The position numbers and the translations under genes were made by a program. Positions 24,906-36,388 of a stretch of DNA of 64,000 bases are shown piece by piece. The notes under the pieces were generated by a model. That model made no database searches. It was not told the origin of the DNA and was given only the letters and a program-made list of their open reading frames with translations. The DNA comes from Sistotremastrum niveocremeum HHB9708. Its lineage: Eukaryota > Basidiomycota > Agaricomycetes > Sistotremastrales > Sistotremastraceae. Position 1 is the first letter of the stretch, and each line of letters begins with the position of its first letter. The stretch lies in the NCBI GenBank assembly GCA_001630475.1, contig KV419394.1, positions 682,001 through 746,000 on the forward strand. Direction: 5' to 3'.

Positions 24906-27187
24906 ATGTCTCTCAACCGTGCCAACAATCCGTTTCCGTCTCTCGACGGTGAGCCTTTATTGCTGTTATTATCCCACTCTCCTCGAATGCTAATGTTCTT
25001 GTATTCTCGTTGCAGCTCCGACTCTTGCGAATCCCTCTGCGGAGGACCTCGAGTCTTGGGTCGACAGCCCTGCATTCGACGCCAATTGCCAAATGAAGGC
25101 CCAAGAGCTCCGCAAGGCCTTGGATCGTCCCAACGTCTGGGATGACGAAGCCAGCACCTTGTTCTCTCCTTCGGACACTGTGGCCCCCCCGACCGCTACC
25201 GAAGTCAACTTCGGAGTCTCTCCACTCGAAGCCGCCTTCTATTATGCTGGCTTGAACCTCAAGGGTCTCTGGCCTCGTCTTATCTGCCGAGATTCCCCTG
25301 ATGTGTTCATCCCGCCTACCGGACCTAACGAATACTTCCGCGAAATGCGTCTCGAGAACGTTTCGGATAATCACCAGTGGGGTAACAACAGGAACTCGGT
25401 GTGGAACCAGGTCCGAGACTACGTACGTGGCGTTTTGACTTGTTAGCACAGAACTCTGCACTCACGCTCGTTTCCTTTCTTTCCTTTCTAAGACTGCCGA
25501 GCTCCTCATCAAGGAGAAGATCTGCGTTTCCTCCGTTGACTTCGTCGCTTTCAGCATCCTCCACTACGCAGAAGGTCGCGAGCTCACCCCGGAAGCGGAG
25601 GAGGAAGCTAGGTCCGATGATGAGGTGGTGGAGGATCCGACGGAGGTGCAGGACAACAGCGACGACGACGAAGCTCTCGACGAGGCTTACGCTGCCCTCC
25701 CAGTCGCCAAGAAGAAAGAGGAGGGCAAGAGGGAGTACACCGACGCCACTGTGTGGATTGGCATCTTAGCCGACACTCTCGACTACGCTCGCGCTCTCGA
25801 AATTCTTGGTAGGATCCGCTCCTTCATCAGCAACGTCTCGTCTGTCAAGGTCAACATCGCGTTCCGCGAGTCCATGGCCCAGCCCTTGGTTACCCAGGCC
25901 CTCTACCCTCCCGCCGAGTTCGGTGACTACCTCCGCGAGTTCATCGATAATGTCTCGGTAGCACTCAGCCTTCCGATTGCTGGTCGTCGTACGGACATGC
26001 AGGGCACCATGGGCCCCTACTTCCAATGGAACGATGACCTCTATGCATTGACCGCTCGCCACAACCTCTTCCTCTCCAACGACGGCAACACTGAATATAT
26101 CTACCACCGCGAGTTGAACTTGTTCATTCGAGACTCGAACCATCTGGATGGATTTGCTGACGATGTTCTTTTTTTCTAGCTTCTTTGCCCAAGCGTGAGG
26201 TCGTCCTCATGGGTGAGAACGCTTTCGAGGCCTACAAGACGGCAATCCAGGCCCGGATCAGCAACCTCAACGATATCGTAAAGGCTCTCGACTTGCGGAT
26301 CGCCTCGCTCCAGCAGCGCATCGAGAACGGGATCAACGTCGACGAGGCGCAGGCCAAGCTCACAGAGTTGCAGGCCAAGCACCTCAAGACCAAGAACATG
26401 ATCAAGGCGCTCAAAAAGTTCTTCGTCATTCTTTCCAGGAAGTGGGCTGACCTCAAAGACCGTGTCATTGGTTATGTGGTGTGGGCTCCTCCGATTGCTT
26501 GTGGCGTTGGCGACAACAAATACACCGTCGACCTCTGCGTTGTGAAGCTCAATAAGCGCAGGTTCTCGAAGTTCATTGGCAACGTTCTCAGTCTTGGTGA
26601 GTCGCTTGTTTCTTTTCCCTTTTTTTCCGTCTTTAGAATTTGCGTTGACATGCTCGACTTTTGCAGGACCGGAATTATCCGAGACCACACTCAAGGAGCT
26701 CATGTACGAACGTATTGACGTTCCCTCCGGGTTCAAGTACCCCAAGGATGGTCTGCTCGAGCTCAGTGGCATGGTTACCGCCGACGACATCGAGAACCCC
26801 AACTCGTTGGACGGGCGAGGGGACCGTACTCGTCGTGTCCTCAAGCGTGGGTGGAAGACGAACACTACGGTTGGAAATCTTCCTCGTTTCATGAGCTTTG
26901 TCCGCAAGTACTACATCAGCGGCACCCTCGAGTCTCTGGAGCTCGCCATCCTCCCTCACGAGAGTCAGATTGGCCCCTTCTCCCGCAGTGGTGACTCGGG
27001 TGCAGTCATCGTCTCCGCCATTGGAGAGTACATTGGGGTTCTCACTGGCGGTACCAACAAGGGGACGGATGGAACCGATATCACTTACGCCACGCTCTTC
27101 ATATACATTTGGGCTCTCATCCTGGCCAAGTTTCCTGGCGCCAACCTCTGCTTCGAAGACATCAAGGCATTCTTGGCTACCAACTAG
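24906..27187 (+). CDS. uncharacterised intracellular protein with a trypsin-like (PA clan) serine protease triad
   Basis: Five exons (24906-24948, 25016-25422, 25493-26108, 26180-26596, 26667-27187) give 667 residues with closed phases. I do not recognise a named family. The C-terminal half has the three trypsin-like signature blocks in order: LTARHNLF (His340), TVDLCVVKL (Asp473) and SRSGDSGAVIV (Ser605), the last followed by YIGVLTGG, as in chymotrypsin folds. Between His and Asp lies a charged heptad-rich segment (about residues 367-450) predicted as coiled coil. The N-terminal half has an acidic, low-complexity stretch (EEEARSDDEVVEDPTEVQD) and no signal peptide, so secretion is unlikely. 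The intron 26109-26179 requires a GC donor (GCGAGT). Proteolytic activity is inferred from motifs only; a binding or pseudoprotease role is possible. Confidence 0.8.
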
Positions 27188-27460
27188 GTTTGTCTTCTCT
27201 TTTTTATTCTTTTTTTCCCCCTCCTTTGATTGCTAACCGTAACTAACAATTGTCTCTTCGCCAAATATACGCCAGGGGAGTCCAAGTCTGGCATCGCATA
27301 TCGAGCTAAGTCTTGAATAAACCACGGCCATCGACATGGTCGGTGACAAGAAAGAGTTGTCACGCTCTCAATTTGCTATTCCGGACACGAGATCGTGTCC
27401 CAGCCCAATATGGAAAGCATCAACTCCGGAACCAATCGAATAAGCGCTGGTGCCCGGTCA

Positions 27461-27468
27461 GGCCTTGG
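27461..27468. repeat. left target-site duplication of the hAT-like MITE
   Basis: GGCCTTGG abuts the left inverted repeat; the identical right copy is at 28307-28314. Confidence 0.85.
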
Positions 27469-28306
27469 AGGACCCCTGATTATCCCACCTGAACCCACAT
27501 CCGCATCAGGACCTCACTATCCGCAGTTTTTTCCTAGCTCAAATCGCGACTGATATCCGCAGATTGGATGTGGGTTAAAATCTTGGTGAAAATATCCGCA
27601 AAACGGATGTGACATTGAAAAATTCGGGAAAAAATATGAAAATATTCATACAACGTGCCTATCGCATCCTGGGGCCATGACCACACTTTTTTTTGCGTCC
27701 TCGACCACGCATCAATCCCTCGAAGTCGTCTACATCCACATCGTCCCCAATTACATGCAATTGCCCTCCCTTTCCTGGCTTCTTTTGGCTGCTCATCTCG
27801 TGCCATGCCATCTGAATACTGCCTTGCTGCGCCAGTGCATTGAACTATGAATTGGTTGGAACAGGTATTGCCCGATAGCCAGAGGGAGTAGGAGTCGACG
27901 ACTCTCCGACTTGACGTAGCATCCAAGGGTATGGATACCAGGTGTTGGCAGGCTGGAATGCAAGCATAACTCACCGATCTTGGAACATTGAGTGCAGGAG
28001 GCGCCTGATATGGGTGAAGCATACGCTAGCATACGGCAATGCTTGAATAAAGAGTAACCAACGATTCTACGAAGGGATATCTGAGCGTATGGAATATATA
28101 TATTGTTTTCGAAGTGTCTCGGCCAACAGAATATCCGCACAGCGGATTCGACATCCTGGCTCGCCCGGACTAACATCCTCACATCGCATGCGACATCGAG
28201 GCCAAGATTTCACTGATATCCGTATTTTCCTGTGACATTTTCGCCCGAATCCTCGCGATTTTATCCGCACGCGGATGTGGGTTCAGGTGGGATAATCAGG
28301 GGTCCT
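27469..28306. mobile_element. non-autonomous hAT-like DNA transposon (MITE), 838 bp
   Basis: The ends are perfect 36-bp inverted repeats: AGGACCCCTGATTATCCC and onward at 27469-27504, with its reverse complement at 28271-28306. Directly outside both ends is the same 8-bp sequence GGCCTTGG (27461-27468 and 28307-28314), read as the target-site duplication. ATCCGCA/TGCGGAT motifs recur in both subterminal regions. No transposase frame is found inside. An 8-bp duplication plus subterminal repeats fits hAT; Merlin also makes 8-bp duplications. Perfect ends suggest fairly recent insertion. It sits 44 bp past the stop of the neighbouring minus-strand gene, probably in its 3' UTR. Confidence 0.88.
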
Positions 28307-28358
28307 GGCCTTGGACAGAAGTGGAAGCGCCAAAATTCTGCAACCGTCTATAAGAGTA

Positions 28359-29298
28359 TCAGTCGTAATTATAGTGCATCCAGTGGCCTGGCGTTCCCAT
28401 TTTACACTTCGGACAGTCCGCTCTGGGACCCATGGTGACTCTAGGCTTTTTGCTGTTGGGCGACAAGGGCGACTGAGCAGACCAAGAGCCGGAAGGGGAA
28501 GATATCGACATCGGTGACGCCATTGTGAACGCGCTTCCCGGGTGCGGAGTGACAGGCGACGGTGTGGCAGGGATGATGTTCAGATGGGGAGCTCTGAGCG
28601 TATTAGGGTGGGGAGGCATTAGGTGGTCGGTCTGTAAATGGAGAGTGGGAACAGCCAGGGTTGAATTTTCGTGACGGATACTTGTAAAGTTATTAGGCGG
28701 CAAAGGATTGGGTTCTTGCAAATGACTTCTCTGACGAGTGAGACGATGAGAGGGCGGTGGAGAAGGTGGCAGAGAAGTTATTAAGGGTGGTAGGAGTCTA
28801 CGATTGGGGGACTGCATATGCGTGTCCTGATGCTGTGACGTCTACGCAAGCCAAATATGCCGAGTCTAGGATGAGAAGAAATGCTCAGATACATTGAAGA
28901 GATATCAAATACCATTGTTTCATGCATCCGAACAGAATTCACGTCTGCTGAACGAGTGACGTCGACATCTGGTGGTGGATTCGGGCTATTGAGATGGAGG
29001 CCACTCGTCCGACTGACCCAGTCTTCCGCGCTGCCTCTTCTGGGATCGGCTTTCTTCTGGTCATAGTACTCGTGGTCGGCGGCGAGTGTATGGGCACAGG
29101 GGTCAATAGTAATTCGTTTCTGACGCGACGAAGCAAAGCCGGTAAATAATGGCCGTCACAGGTTGACGTGGATGGACATACCGTTGGACGATGTCTGTCA
29201 CGTTCTACAGGAGACGGCGATCCACTTGGGGACCGACGACGTTTGTTCGAGGATGGCAGAGACTGTCTAGGCGAAGGGAGGTCGATTTGCATATGCAT
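28359..29298 (-). CDS. proline/serine-rich unknown protein with C-terminal CPKC motif
   Basis: Three exons on the minus strand join in phase. The first starts at 29298 (MHMQIDLPSPRQSLPSSNKR) and ends at HRPT. The second begins KRITIDPCAHTLAADHEYYD and ends TRSAD. The third reads TSQHQDTHMQSPNRRLLPPL and runs to the stop at 28359. The protein is rich in Pro, Ser and His and is probably disordered. The C-terminus ADCPKCKMGTPGHWMHYNYD is compact, with a CxxC pair and a His close behind, suggesting a small metal-binding end. I do not recognise the family and give no function. The hAT-like element ends 52 bp downstream. Confidence 0.6.
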
Positions 29299-29605
29299 GC
29301 CAGTGATGCCACAGGAGAACGGAGCAAATCAAAAAGATGAACTGCGCTCCTCCTTCAGAACAAGGCATAAGTATTTACTTTTCCAAGCGTGACTCAGCCG
29401 TCACAGCCGTTTCCAGCCACTGGCAGAGTCATAACGGGTCCGCTTTTATTTTCGTGGCTAGGCATGTACTACAAGATGTAAGACTACAAGACACTGCTAT
29501 AACTGTAACAAGATCGAGAGGGAATAGTGGTTCCATCGTGAACAGATAACACATCTACAATTCGTGTTACACTTCATTTACTTTCGTGCTTTCGTTTACT
29601 TTCGT

Positions 29606-32323
29606 TTACAAGGTGGGGACTTGGCGCGGCAATCTAGGTTCGCCGGGAGCGTACGGTTCGCCAGCTTCTTCTCTAAGCAGGTCGTTGAGCCAAGCGCCAT
29701 TGGGAGTCAGCTTTTCACCACGGGTGTACACCGCAGCAAGGTACAGCCAAGCTGCCGCATTGCCGATAGTGCCGACCTCGTCGGAAACATTCTTAGCAGC
29801 GAAGGAGCTGAACTGCTTGTAGAGTGCCTCGTCGGTCCAGAGATCGTAGAGATGTTTGGCGACGGCTTCGTTGTCGCCGACTTTGGTGAGGTATCCGTTC
29901 TTGCCATGCTGGACTTGGAGAGGGATACCACCGGTCAAGCAAGCTACGATGGGCTTGCCGGCATGCAGAGCCTCGGAGACTTTGACCTCGAAGCCTTCGC
30001 GGATAGACAGCTGCAGAGCGATGTAGGAGTTTGCCATGAGAGCGTTGAGGACTGGATAAATTCTTTAGCAATTGCATAAAATTCTGAAGGCATATAACGT
30101 ACGTTGATCGGAAGGCGGGAGACGCATGACGACGATATCGTGTGCGTAACCCCTGTAATCAGGCCTTTGCAGCAGCTGCATAACTTGATCGTAGATGATG
30201 CTGGCATCGGGATCATCGACGGCGCCGTGACCACAGATCAAGAGCTGAGGATGCTCATCAGGATCCTCCTCAGCTTCAAGCGCCTTGCGGAATCGGACAT
30301 AAGAGTCGATGACGTTAGGAATACCCTTTGCAGGATCGAAGCGAGCGATTTGGACAATGTATTCACGAGCGGGCCACTGGAGCTCGTTCATTTTCTGCTG
30401 TCGGCAGAGGTCACGGAAGACGCCCATGTAATATTGAGAGTCCCATGGGTTAAGATGTTTGTTAAGACCGTCGAGGAAATCAGTAGCAGCCCCGAGAAGA
30501 GCCAGCTTCTCCTTGGGCACATCAGCAGGTACGAATTTAGCAACAGGGTGACCTTGGAATAATCATGAGATATTGTTCGGCGTAAAGTGCGGCAACTCAC
30601 TAATGAAGAGATCTGCGAGTTTAATGTTGTTATAAAGATATTCCCAGACTTCACTTTGAGGTGAGCCTTTGATACTGGTCAAATCACTGCGAATTTCTAT
30701 ATGGGATCGGTAGATAATGGGCAGCTCAGGGCGAGCCTTCCTGATCATAGGGATCAGACCAGGCATCTGCGGGTCATCTAGAACGTGATTAGCACATTCT
30801 CCGAGCAGGATAAAATTGGCTTACCGATAAACGCGATATCAACACCGCCTGGGGCGAGAGGTCCGCCCTCCGCCAACCAACGTGTGCCATTCTGGATCAC
30901 AGATTAATCATGGTCAAAGCGCTAGCCCAGCCCAGCCAACCTTTTGGATCCAAGCGTCAAAGAGATCACGTTGCTCCTTGGTCAAACGGAGACTAGGTGC
31001 CGCGACACCTTGGAGAATGTTGTGGTTGTTCTGTGATTGCCACTCTGAGAGGAGATTAACAACATGAGGATTTAAAACATACCTTGGTGATACGGAAGAC
31101 GGCGGGCGAGGGGTTCGGCACATACCTTCCGAAAGAGAACGGATCAGATGAGATCGCGGCTACGTAAGATGAGATAACATACCACGTGCAATCGACATCC
31201 AGGGCGGCAAGGAAACGAATCAAAGCATGTCGCATCTAAATAGAATTGTGGGGTTACTATAGCCGGTAGTTTTCTCAGGATAATGAACTCACCAGAGCAA
31301 CACCTCCACCTATGCAGGGTGAAAGAATTCATTAGTACAGTCAATTGAATCGCCAATCAGCAAACAAGACGAACCTTGAGGGGTGGAAGAGAAGAAGCCA
31401 ATTTTAACCTTGCGGTCACGGAGTTCATCTGCGTATTTGATGACTGAATTCCAAGTGCCCTTGGAGACGGTCTTGCGATATTCGTCAATGTCATCAAGCA
31501 GGTGAATCTTGCCCCCAGCATCCACAGAAACGTGGTTTTTGGCTCCAATGGAGAGACGGGGATTATTTCCCGGGCCGAAGTGCATGACGCACTTTCTAGC
31601 AGCGGAGTCGGCCTGCTCGTCCAGAGTACGCTGAAGAGGGATTTTTGCCGCCAATCCGTTAAAGTTGGTACCGGCGTGAATGGCTGAGGATTCAACAGGG
31701 GTGTCGGTACCAGAACCAAAGATGGAGTTGCTTGTAGAGGTGTGTTTCAAGTTAGGACGGGTGATAGATTCTTTAGCAGTAGGGGTGATGTTGAATACAA
31801 TTGGCACGATATCCAGATCGAGCCAGAGACGAGTACAAAGGTTGGGAACTTCCTTCAACTGTTTGAATGAGACAAAAATGATAACGTAAACACAGGAACG
31901 CAAGGACAATGCACAGACAGCTTACGAGAAGAACAGTAACGCCAACACCGAGGAACTTGCACACGTGCTCATGAGAGAAAGTGCGCAGGACACCAAGGAT
32001 GTGGTCCTCGAGGTTCTTGGCGGTTGCTTGAGGATTGGCGCCTTTGGGGACGACATGGGAGGCATAGTCGACAGAGTAGGTCGCATCTGAGATAGAGATG
32101 CCCACGTCGATACCGTTGGGGACGACTGCACTGGCGATACCCGCCCACATTGGCTATTGTTGACAAAAAGACAAGGTAAGAAAGGCGAAATAGAGACGAG
32201 CAGAACGCCACTGACGGTGAGGGAGGTGAATCCAGGGACCTGAGGCCGAGGACCAGAGATAGAGCTCAGCCTACGCTTTACATCGGCAGAGGGCTTTGAG
32301 TGAAAAGACTGTTCAGTGGACAT
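29606..32323 (-). CDS. trehalose phosphorylase (GT4-type)
   Basis: The protein starts MSTEQSFHSKPSADVKRRLS at 32323 and ends EPRLPRQVPTL at 29606, with about eight short introns. Diagnostic segments of the fungal GT4 trehalose phosphorylase are present: MWAGIASAVVPNGIDVGISI, GFFSSTPQGGGVALMRHALI, VPRPSPAVFRITKNNHNILQ, WLAEGGPLAPGGVDIAFIDD, LPIIYRSHIEIRSDL, VQIARFDPAKGIPNVIDSY and SIREGFEVKVSEALHAGKP. The E-x7-E-type donor-binding motif of GT4 enzymes lies in the last of these. The enzyme reversibly converts trehalose and phosphate to glucose and alpha-glucose 1-phosphate with retention, and is known from Schizophyllum, Pleurotus and Grifola. It is cytosolic; the protein has no signal peptide. 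It is a good marker of a basidiomycete origin. Confidence 0.95.
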
Positions 32324-32851
32324 GATGGAGTGAAAGAAAGGGTGGGGAGGAGCTCGAGTGTGAGAAACTTGAGATTTAAGAGAACTGGAACCGGCTCTCA
32401 GGGACGAACTGCCTCGTTGCCCAATAGCACGACCAGCCAGACGCTGAGCATGGTGCTAGTGCGGGCTCGTCCTCAGCGTCGCGGGCAGCGAGCTCGACCA
32501 TGCCACCGGAGCAACCTCTACTCTATTTCCCTTCCCCGCATTTTCGGATCTATTTCTCCTCCCACGCCCGACTCTATCCCCGCACTCATCTCGACGCTCG
32601 AGCTCATCGCGACACACAGCGACGACGCGTCCAAGTCGCGCGTGATCCATATATGCTCTTTCTCAGCAACTCGGCGGTGCCGACCCTGTCGTTCTCACAA
32701 CGACGCCCTCGCGTCTCACGATGGTCCGCACTCAGTCTGAGTCGACTCAATCTGCCTTGTTTTCGGCCGTTCGGCTTCCAAACCCCAAAACGTTGGCAGA
32801 ACCAGAACCAGCACGGTCACGATCGTATCATTACATAACGTCTAGAGCATC

Positions 32852-32859
32852 TATATAAG
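32852..32859 (+). promoter_or_regulatory. orphan TATA box
   Basis: TATATAAG in a C-rich context, 1.1 kb from the next plus-strand start codon, with no recognised coding region directly downstream. It could drive a non-coding or very small transcript. Confidence 0.35.
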
Positions 32860-33835
32860 TGGCCAGGTCCTCGTCATGACCCCAATCGCCTGCCTGCACC
32901 TCTCGTCTTCTGGGGCTTTGAAACGCTGCGTTTCCGTGCAGGGTCGCTTGTCTCTGGCACTCGTGCTCGTCTGCTGAGGGCTACTCGACGATCAATTCAA
33001 TAATATGCTAGTGTGCCCGTCTCGAAGACTCCTGAGCGCGCCTTCCAGTTGAGTGCTCTTGTTCCGCCCGACGCTCCTGAAGTCTCAGGTTTTGCGCACG
33101 CAATCGTCCAATCAACCCTTTCGCTCTGGTCCTCATGCTCGCCTGGTCTCCTACGAGGGGTCGAGCTACAAACACCGCCATTTGTCATCTTCATCTCTGA
33201 TCACTATCTGCGATTGCTTCCATCCCCGCTTAGTCGCTCTTCCGCCAATCCCTAAAGTTGGATCGTTCAGCTGTTTCCATGCTATCTCTAGGGTTCTGTT
33301 CCGCCGAGGCAGCCTCGGACAATACTAGACGATACTACGCGCGCCCTCTCGCCTCCCGCAGCGAACAGCAACGTGTTGATGGACCGAATCGTTTTTCGAA
33401 CAATGTTGCTCGCTTCCGCCCATGTACCCCCTTGACTCCCCGCAATTCAAATTAACTCGCTAATGGCCAAAGTCACCGAGCTTGGTCCTTGAGCCATGCG
33501 AGGGCTTGACACTAACCCATTCGGGGTATTCTCGGACAGCGAACGAAGGGGCAGAAGGCGATCAGAACACCTCTCGTCCTCTAAAAGTTACCAAAGCTAT
33601 TCTTTCTGGCAACATGTGGGGGTCGTTTAGGGAAAGATGGGGCTTTAGGGGGTGATTGTCCCGCAGTTCATAGAGCAGCCCGCTTCGTGGCACGATTGTC
33701 GTTGACAGTGTGCCGTGCCGGGCGTCCGGCTGGTAGTCAATGGCGCCACGTCATGTGCAGACGACGATGTTATTTAACTGAGAGCGATTCCAAGTCGTAA
33801 ACGGTTTGCCCGTTCTGTATATGCGCCTGTCTGCA

Positions 33836-33842
33836 TATATAA
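33836..33842 (+). promoter_or_regulatory. TATA box of the cap methyltransferase gene
   Basis: TATATAA stands 116 bases before the ATG at 33952. Confidence 0.5.
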
Positions 33843-33951
33843 CCCAGTTGGTCAGCGGGCATTGCCGAGCGTGCTCACACACAGTCCATAACTGAGCCAA
33901 ACATTCCGCTCGATCTGCTAGCGCCTGCGCGACGGCGTCGCCGACGTCTAT

Positions 33952-36140
33952 ATGCCATACGATCCAGTGCGCGAGGCGGCGCGCTCCTCACCGACTGTCG
34001 ACCACCCGACGCTCCCCTTCCACGATGGGCGTGCGAACGGGACGTACAACCACCACGACGGGCCCAGCCACTCGTCAGGATATTCACAGTCTTACACTAG
34101 CGCACCATCAAACTCGCCGCTGGGAATCACGCTAGGGCCCGAGAGAGGCAGAGAGCCGCCGCCACGACGAGTGAACTCGCTCGCGCACATTCTGACGAGC
34201 GACGAGGAGCCGGCGGTGCATCGCTCAGAGTCGTCGGCGTCGTCGCTGACTGCCAACAACACACCTCCTTCCCGTCTTTCTCCGGCCAGTTCTCGTCCCA
34301 TCTCGTCCGAAGATACTCACCCACGTGCACCCATTCCCATCCAATCGACCTCCACCCACTTCTACCGCCCTGCCACCGACATCGACCCCATCACACTCCC
34401 GTCTTCTGAACGTCGCCAGCAGAACGACCAGTACCCAGCTCATCCAACCCGCGTCTCGCTCTCACCCATCGCCACAAAGACCTCTTTCCCTGCTCGCAAC
34501 CCAGAGGCTATCCTATCCTTTCCCCACCGTCCGCGCCAATCTCAATCACCCATCTCACACCGAAACAGTCCGCTACCAGACCCTGAAGACATACTCTCAT
34601 ACCCCCATCGTCCATCGGCTTCACCGGTTTCATATCGTGGAACTCCATTGACATTGTCCCCAGTACAGTCACTACGACAGTCGTTCGACGAACGGCCCAC
34701 TACTACCAAACAGCCAGTGATTGCTCCACTTCGACCATCACCTTCTCCACCGCATCGTCGCTCTCCTTCACCCCCTCCAATGCCCACTCAAGTATCTAGG
34801 CCACCTACAACCCAACCTCTACGATATGAACCCCGCAACCGCAAGACTCCAGCAGGCTCAGTCCTCGAGCCGTTGACCCCGGCCGAGTTGGAGACTTACA
34901 AACATTCCCGAAACCCGCTCCGCATCAAATCCACGGATTCAATAACACTCCCATCATTGGAAGAGAGGGAAGAAGTCCGGAACACTGGGGTGCTCAAAAG
35001 ACGGAGAGACGGTCCCGAAGATCTCGAGCCTCCCTCTAAACGCCTGAAGGACTCGGTTCTTGTTGCAGAGCATTGTGCGTATTTTTCATATCTAATATTG
35101 TACTTGCTGATCAGGATGTCTCAGATAATGCCCGACAGGACGTAGGCATCCAACAGCGTCTGGAATCTCCCATTATTGGGCTGAAGAGCTTCAATAATTG
35201 GATCAAGTCCGTTCTCATCGCGAAATGGGCTGCGCCTTCTCTCGTTCCAGCAAACGGAAGACGGACAAATGCGATGTTCGGCAAAATCCTTGATCTTGGT
35301 TGTGGCAAGGGGGGTGATCTTCAGAAATGGCAGAAGGCGCGGGTGAAAGAGTACTATGGTCTGGACATTGCTGCGACCTCAGTGGAACAAGCCAGGTTTC
35401 GCCATCAGAATTTTCGACCCGGTCAAAGATTCCATGCTGTTTTCCAAGCCTTGGATTGCTATTCTCATCCCATCTCGGACGTTTTGGGTCCCGATGTCTT
35501 GAGTTCGCCCTTCGACGTGGTATCGATGCAGTTCTGTATGCATTATGCATTCCAGAATCTCGCAAAGGTTCGCCAGATGCTCGATAATGTTTCACGATGG
35601 CTCAGGGTCGGCGGGAGATTTGTCGGTACGATACCGAATTCTGAACAGCTGCTGTCCGTGTTCCCCCTTTTTTCCATCCGTCACATCAGCTAATCAGGTC
35701 CGAAATCATGACAGGGAGAGGCTAAAGGGCCTTCCATCAGATGCGGAGGAACTGTCTTTTGGAAATGCGGTTTACAAAATCCAATTCGACAATCGGGATA
35801 TCCAAACATATGGACAGCGCTATTCTTTCTTCTTGAAGGATGCTGTCGAGGATGTGCCTGAGTACGTCGTACACTGGGATAATTTTGTTGAGCTGGCAAA
35901 GGAGTACGGTCTGCATCTCTTGATACGGAAGGAGTTCCATGAAGTCTTTCAAGAGGAACAAGAGCATGCCGACTATGGTCCTCTGTTAAAACGCATGAAG
36001 GTCGTCGATGCTCAGGGCGTTAGTCAGATGGATGAAGATCAGTGGGAGGCTGCCAGTACGTTCATCTTGATCAATTCTTCTTCATATGACTTACATCCAA
36101 TCCAGACATCTACATTGTCTTTGCTTTTGAGAAAAGATGA
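33952..36140 (+). CDS. ABD1: mRNA cap guanine-N7 methyltransferase
   Basis: Four exons (33952-35074, 35125-35657, 35698-36055, 36106-36140) give 682 residues with closed phases. The catalytic domain begins near VAEHYNARQDVGIQQRLESP and has the SAM-binding loop KILDLGCGKGGDLQKW, the acidic strand VKEYYGLDIA, the cap-binding segment DVVSMQFCMHYAF and GRFVGTIPNSEQLL, and ends NIYIVFAFEKR. This enzyme adds the N7 methyl group to the 5' cap in the nucleus. About 370 residues precede the catalytic domain; they are Pro/Ser/Arg-rich and probably disordered, much longer than the short leader in yeast Abd1. The 40-bp intron 35658-35697 is shorter than its neighbours, but the reading frame and family alignment favour it. 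Confidence 0.93.
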
Positions 36141-36388
36141 CATCCTATCCAACCCTATTGCTTGTATTCTTCATGCCCAGTATCATAATATTTCTCTCTG
36201 CCGGAGATAATGTACGCAACAGTTTATTTTAGTCGCCGTAGATATTAAACATAGGTGGACGATTACACGGAAAGCACAAGTGCAATATCATAACGGAAAA
36301 ACGCAGAACACGCTTACGGATGATCGCAAGATGAAAGAACTCCTCTCCTCTCCAACATGATGTGAAACTAGATGTACAAATTCTTTGT

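Larger units (their letters stand above)
32324..33951. other. 1.6-kb divergent intergenic region, trehalose phosphorylase / cap methyltransferase
   Basis: No protein gene is recognised. The region contains two separate TATA boxes (32852-32859 and 33836-33842) on the plus strand, and AGGGG (stress-element-like) pentamers at 33156-33160 and 33647-33651. The second TATA serves the cap methyltransferase; the first has no recognised gene downstream. A 33-codon frame that follows it (begins MTPIACLHLSSSG) is too short to support. Confidence 0.5.

Noticed and set aside
27380-27405. Short hairpin GGACACG-AGAT-CGTGTCC
   Set aside because: Arms of seven bases in a 3' flank are too weak to call a terminator or regulatory structure in a eukaryote.
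32861-33000. 33-codon frame after the orphan TATA box
   Set aside because: Too short and without conservation evidence to list as a gene.
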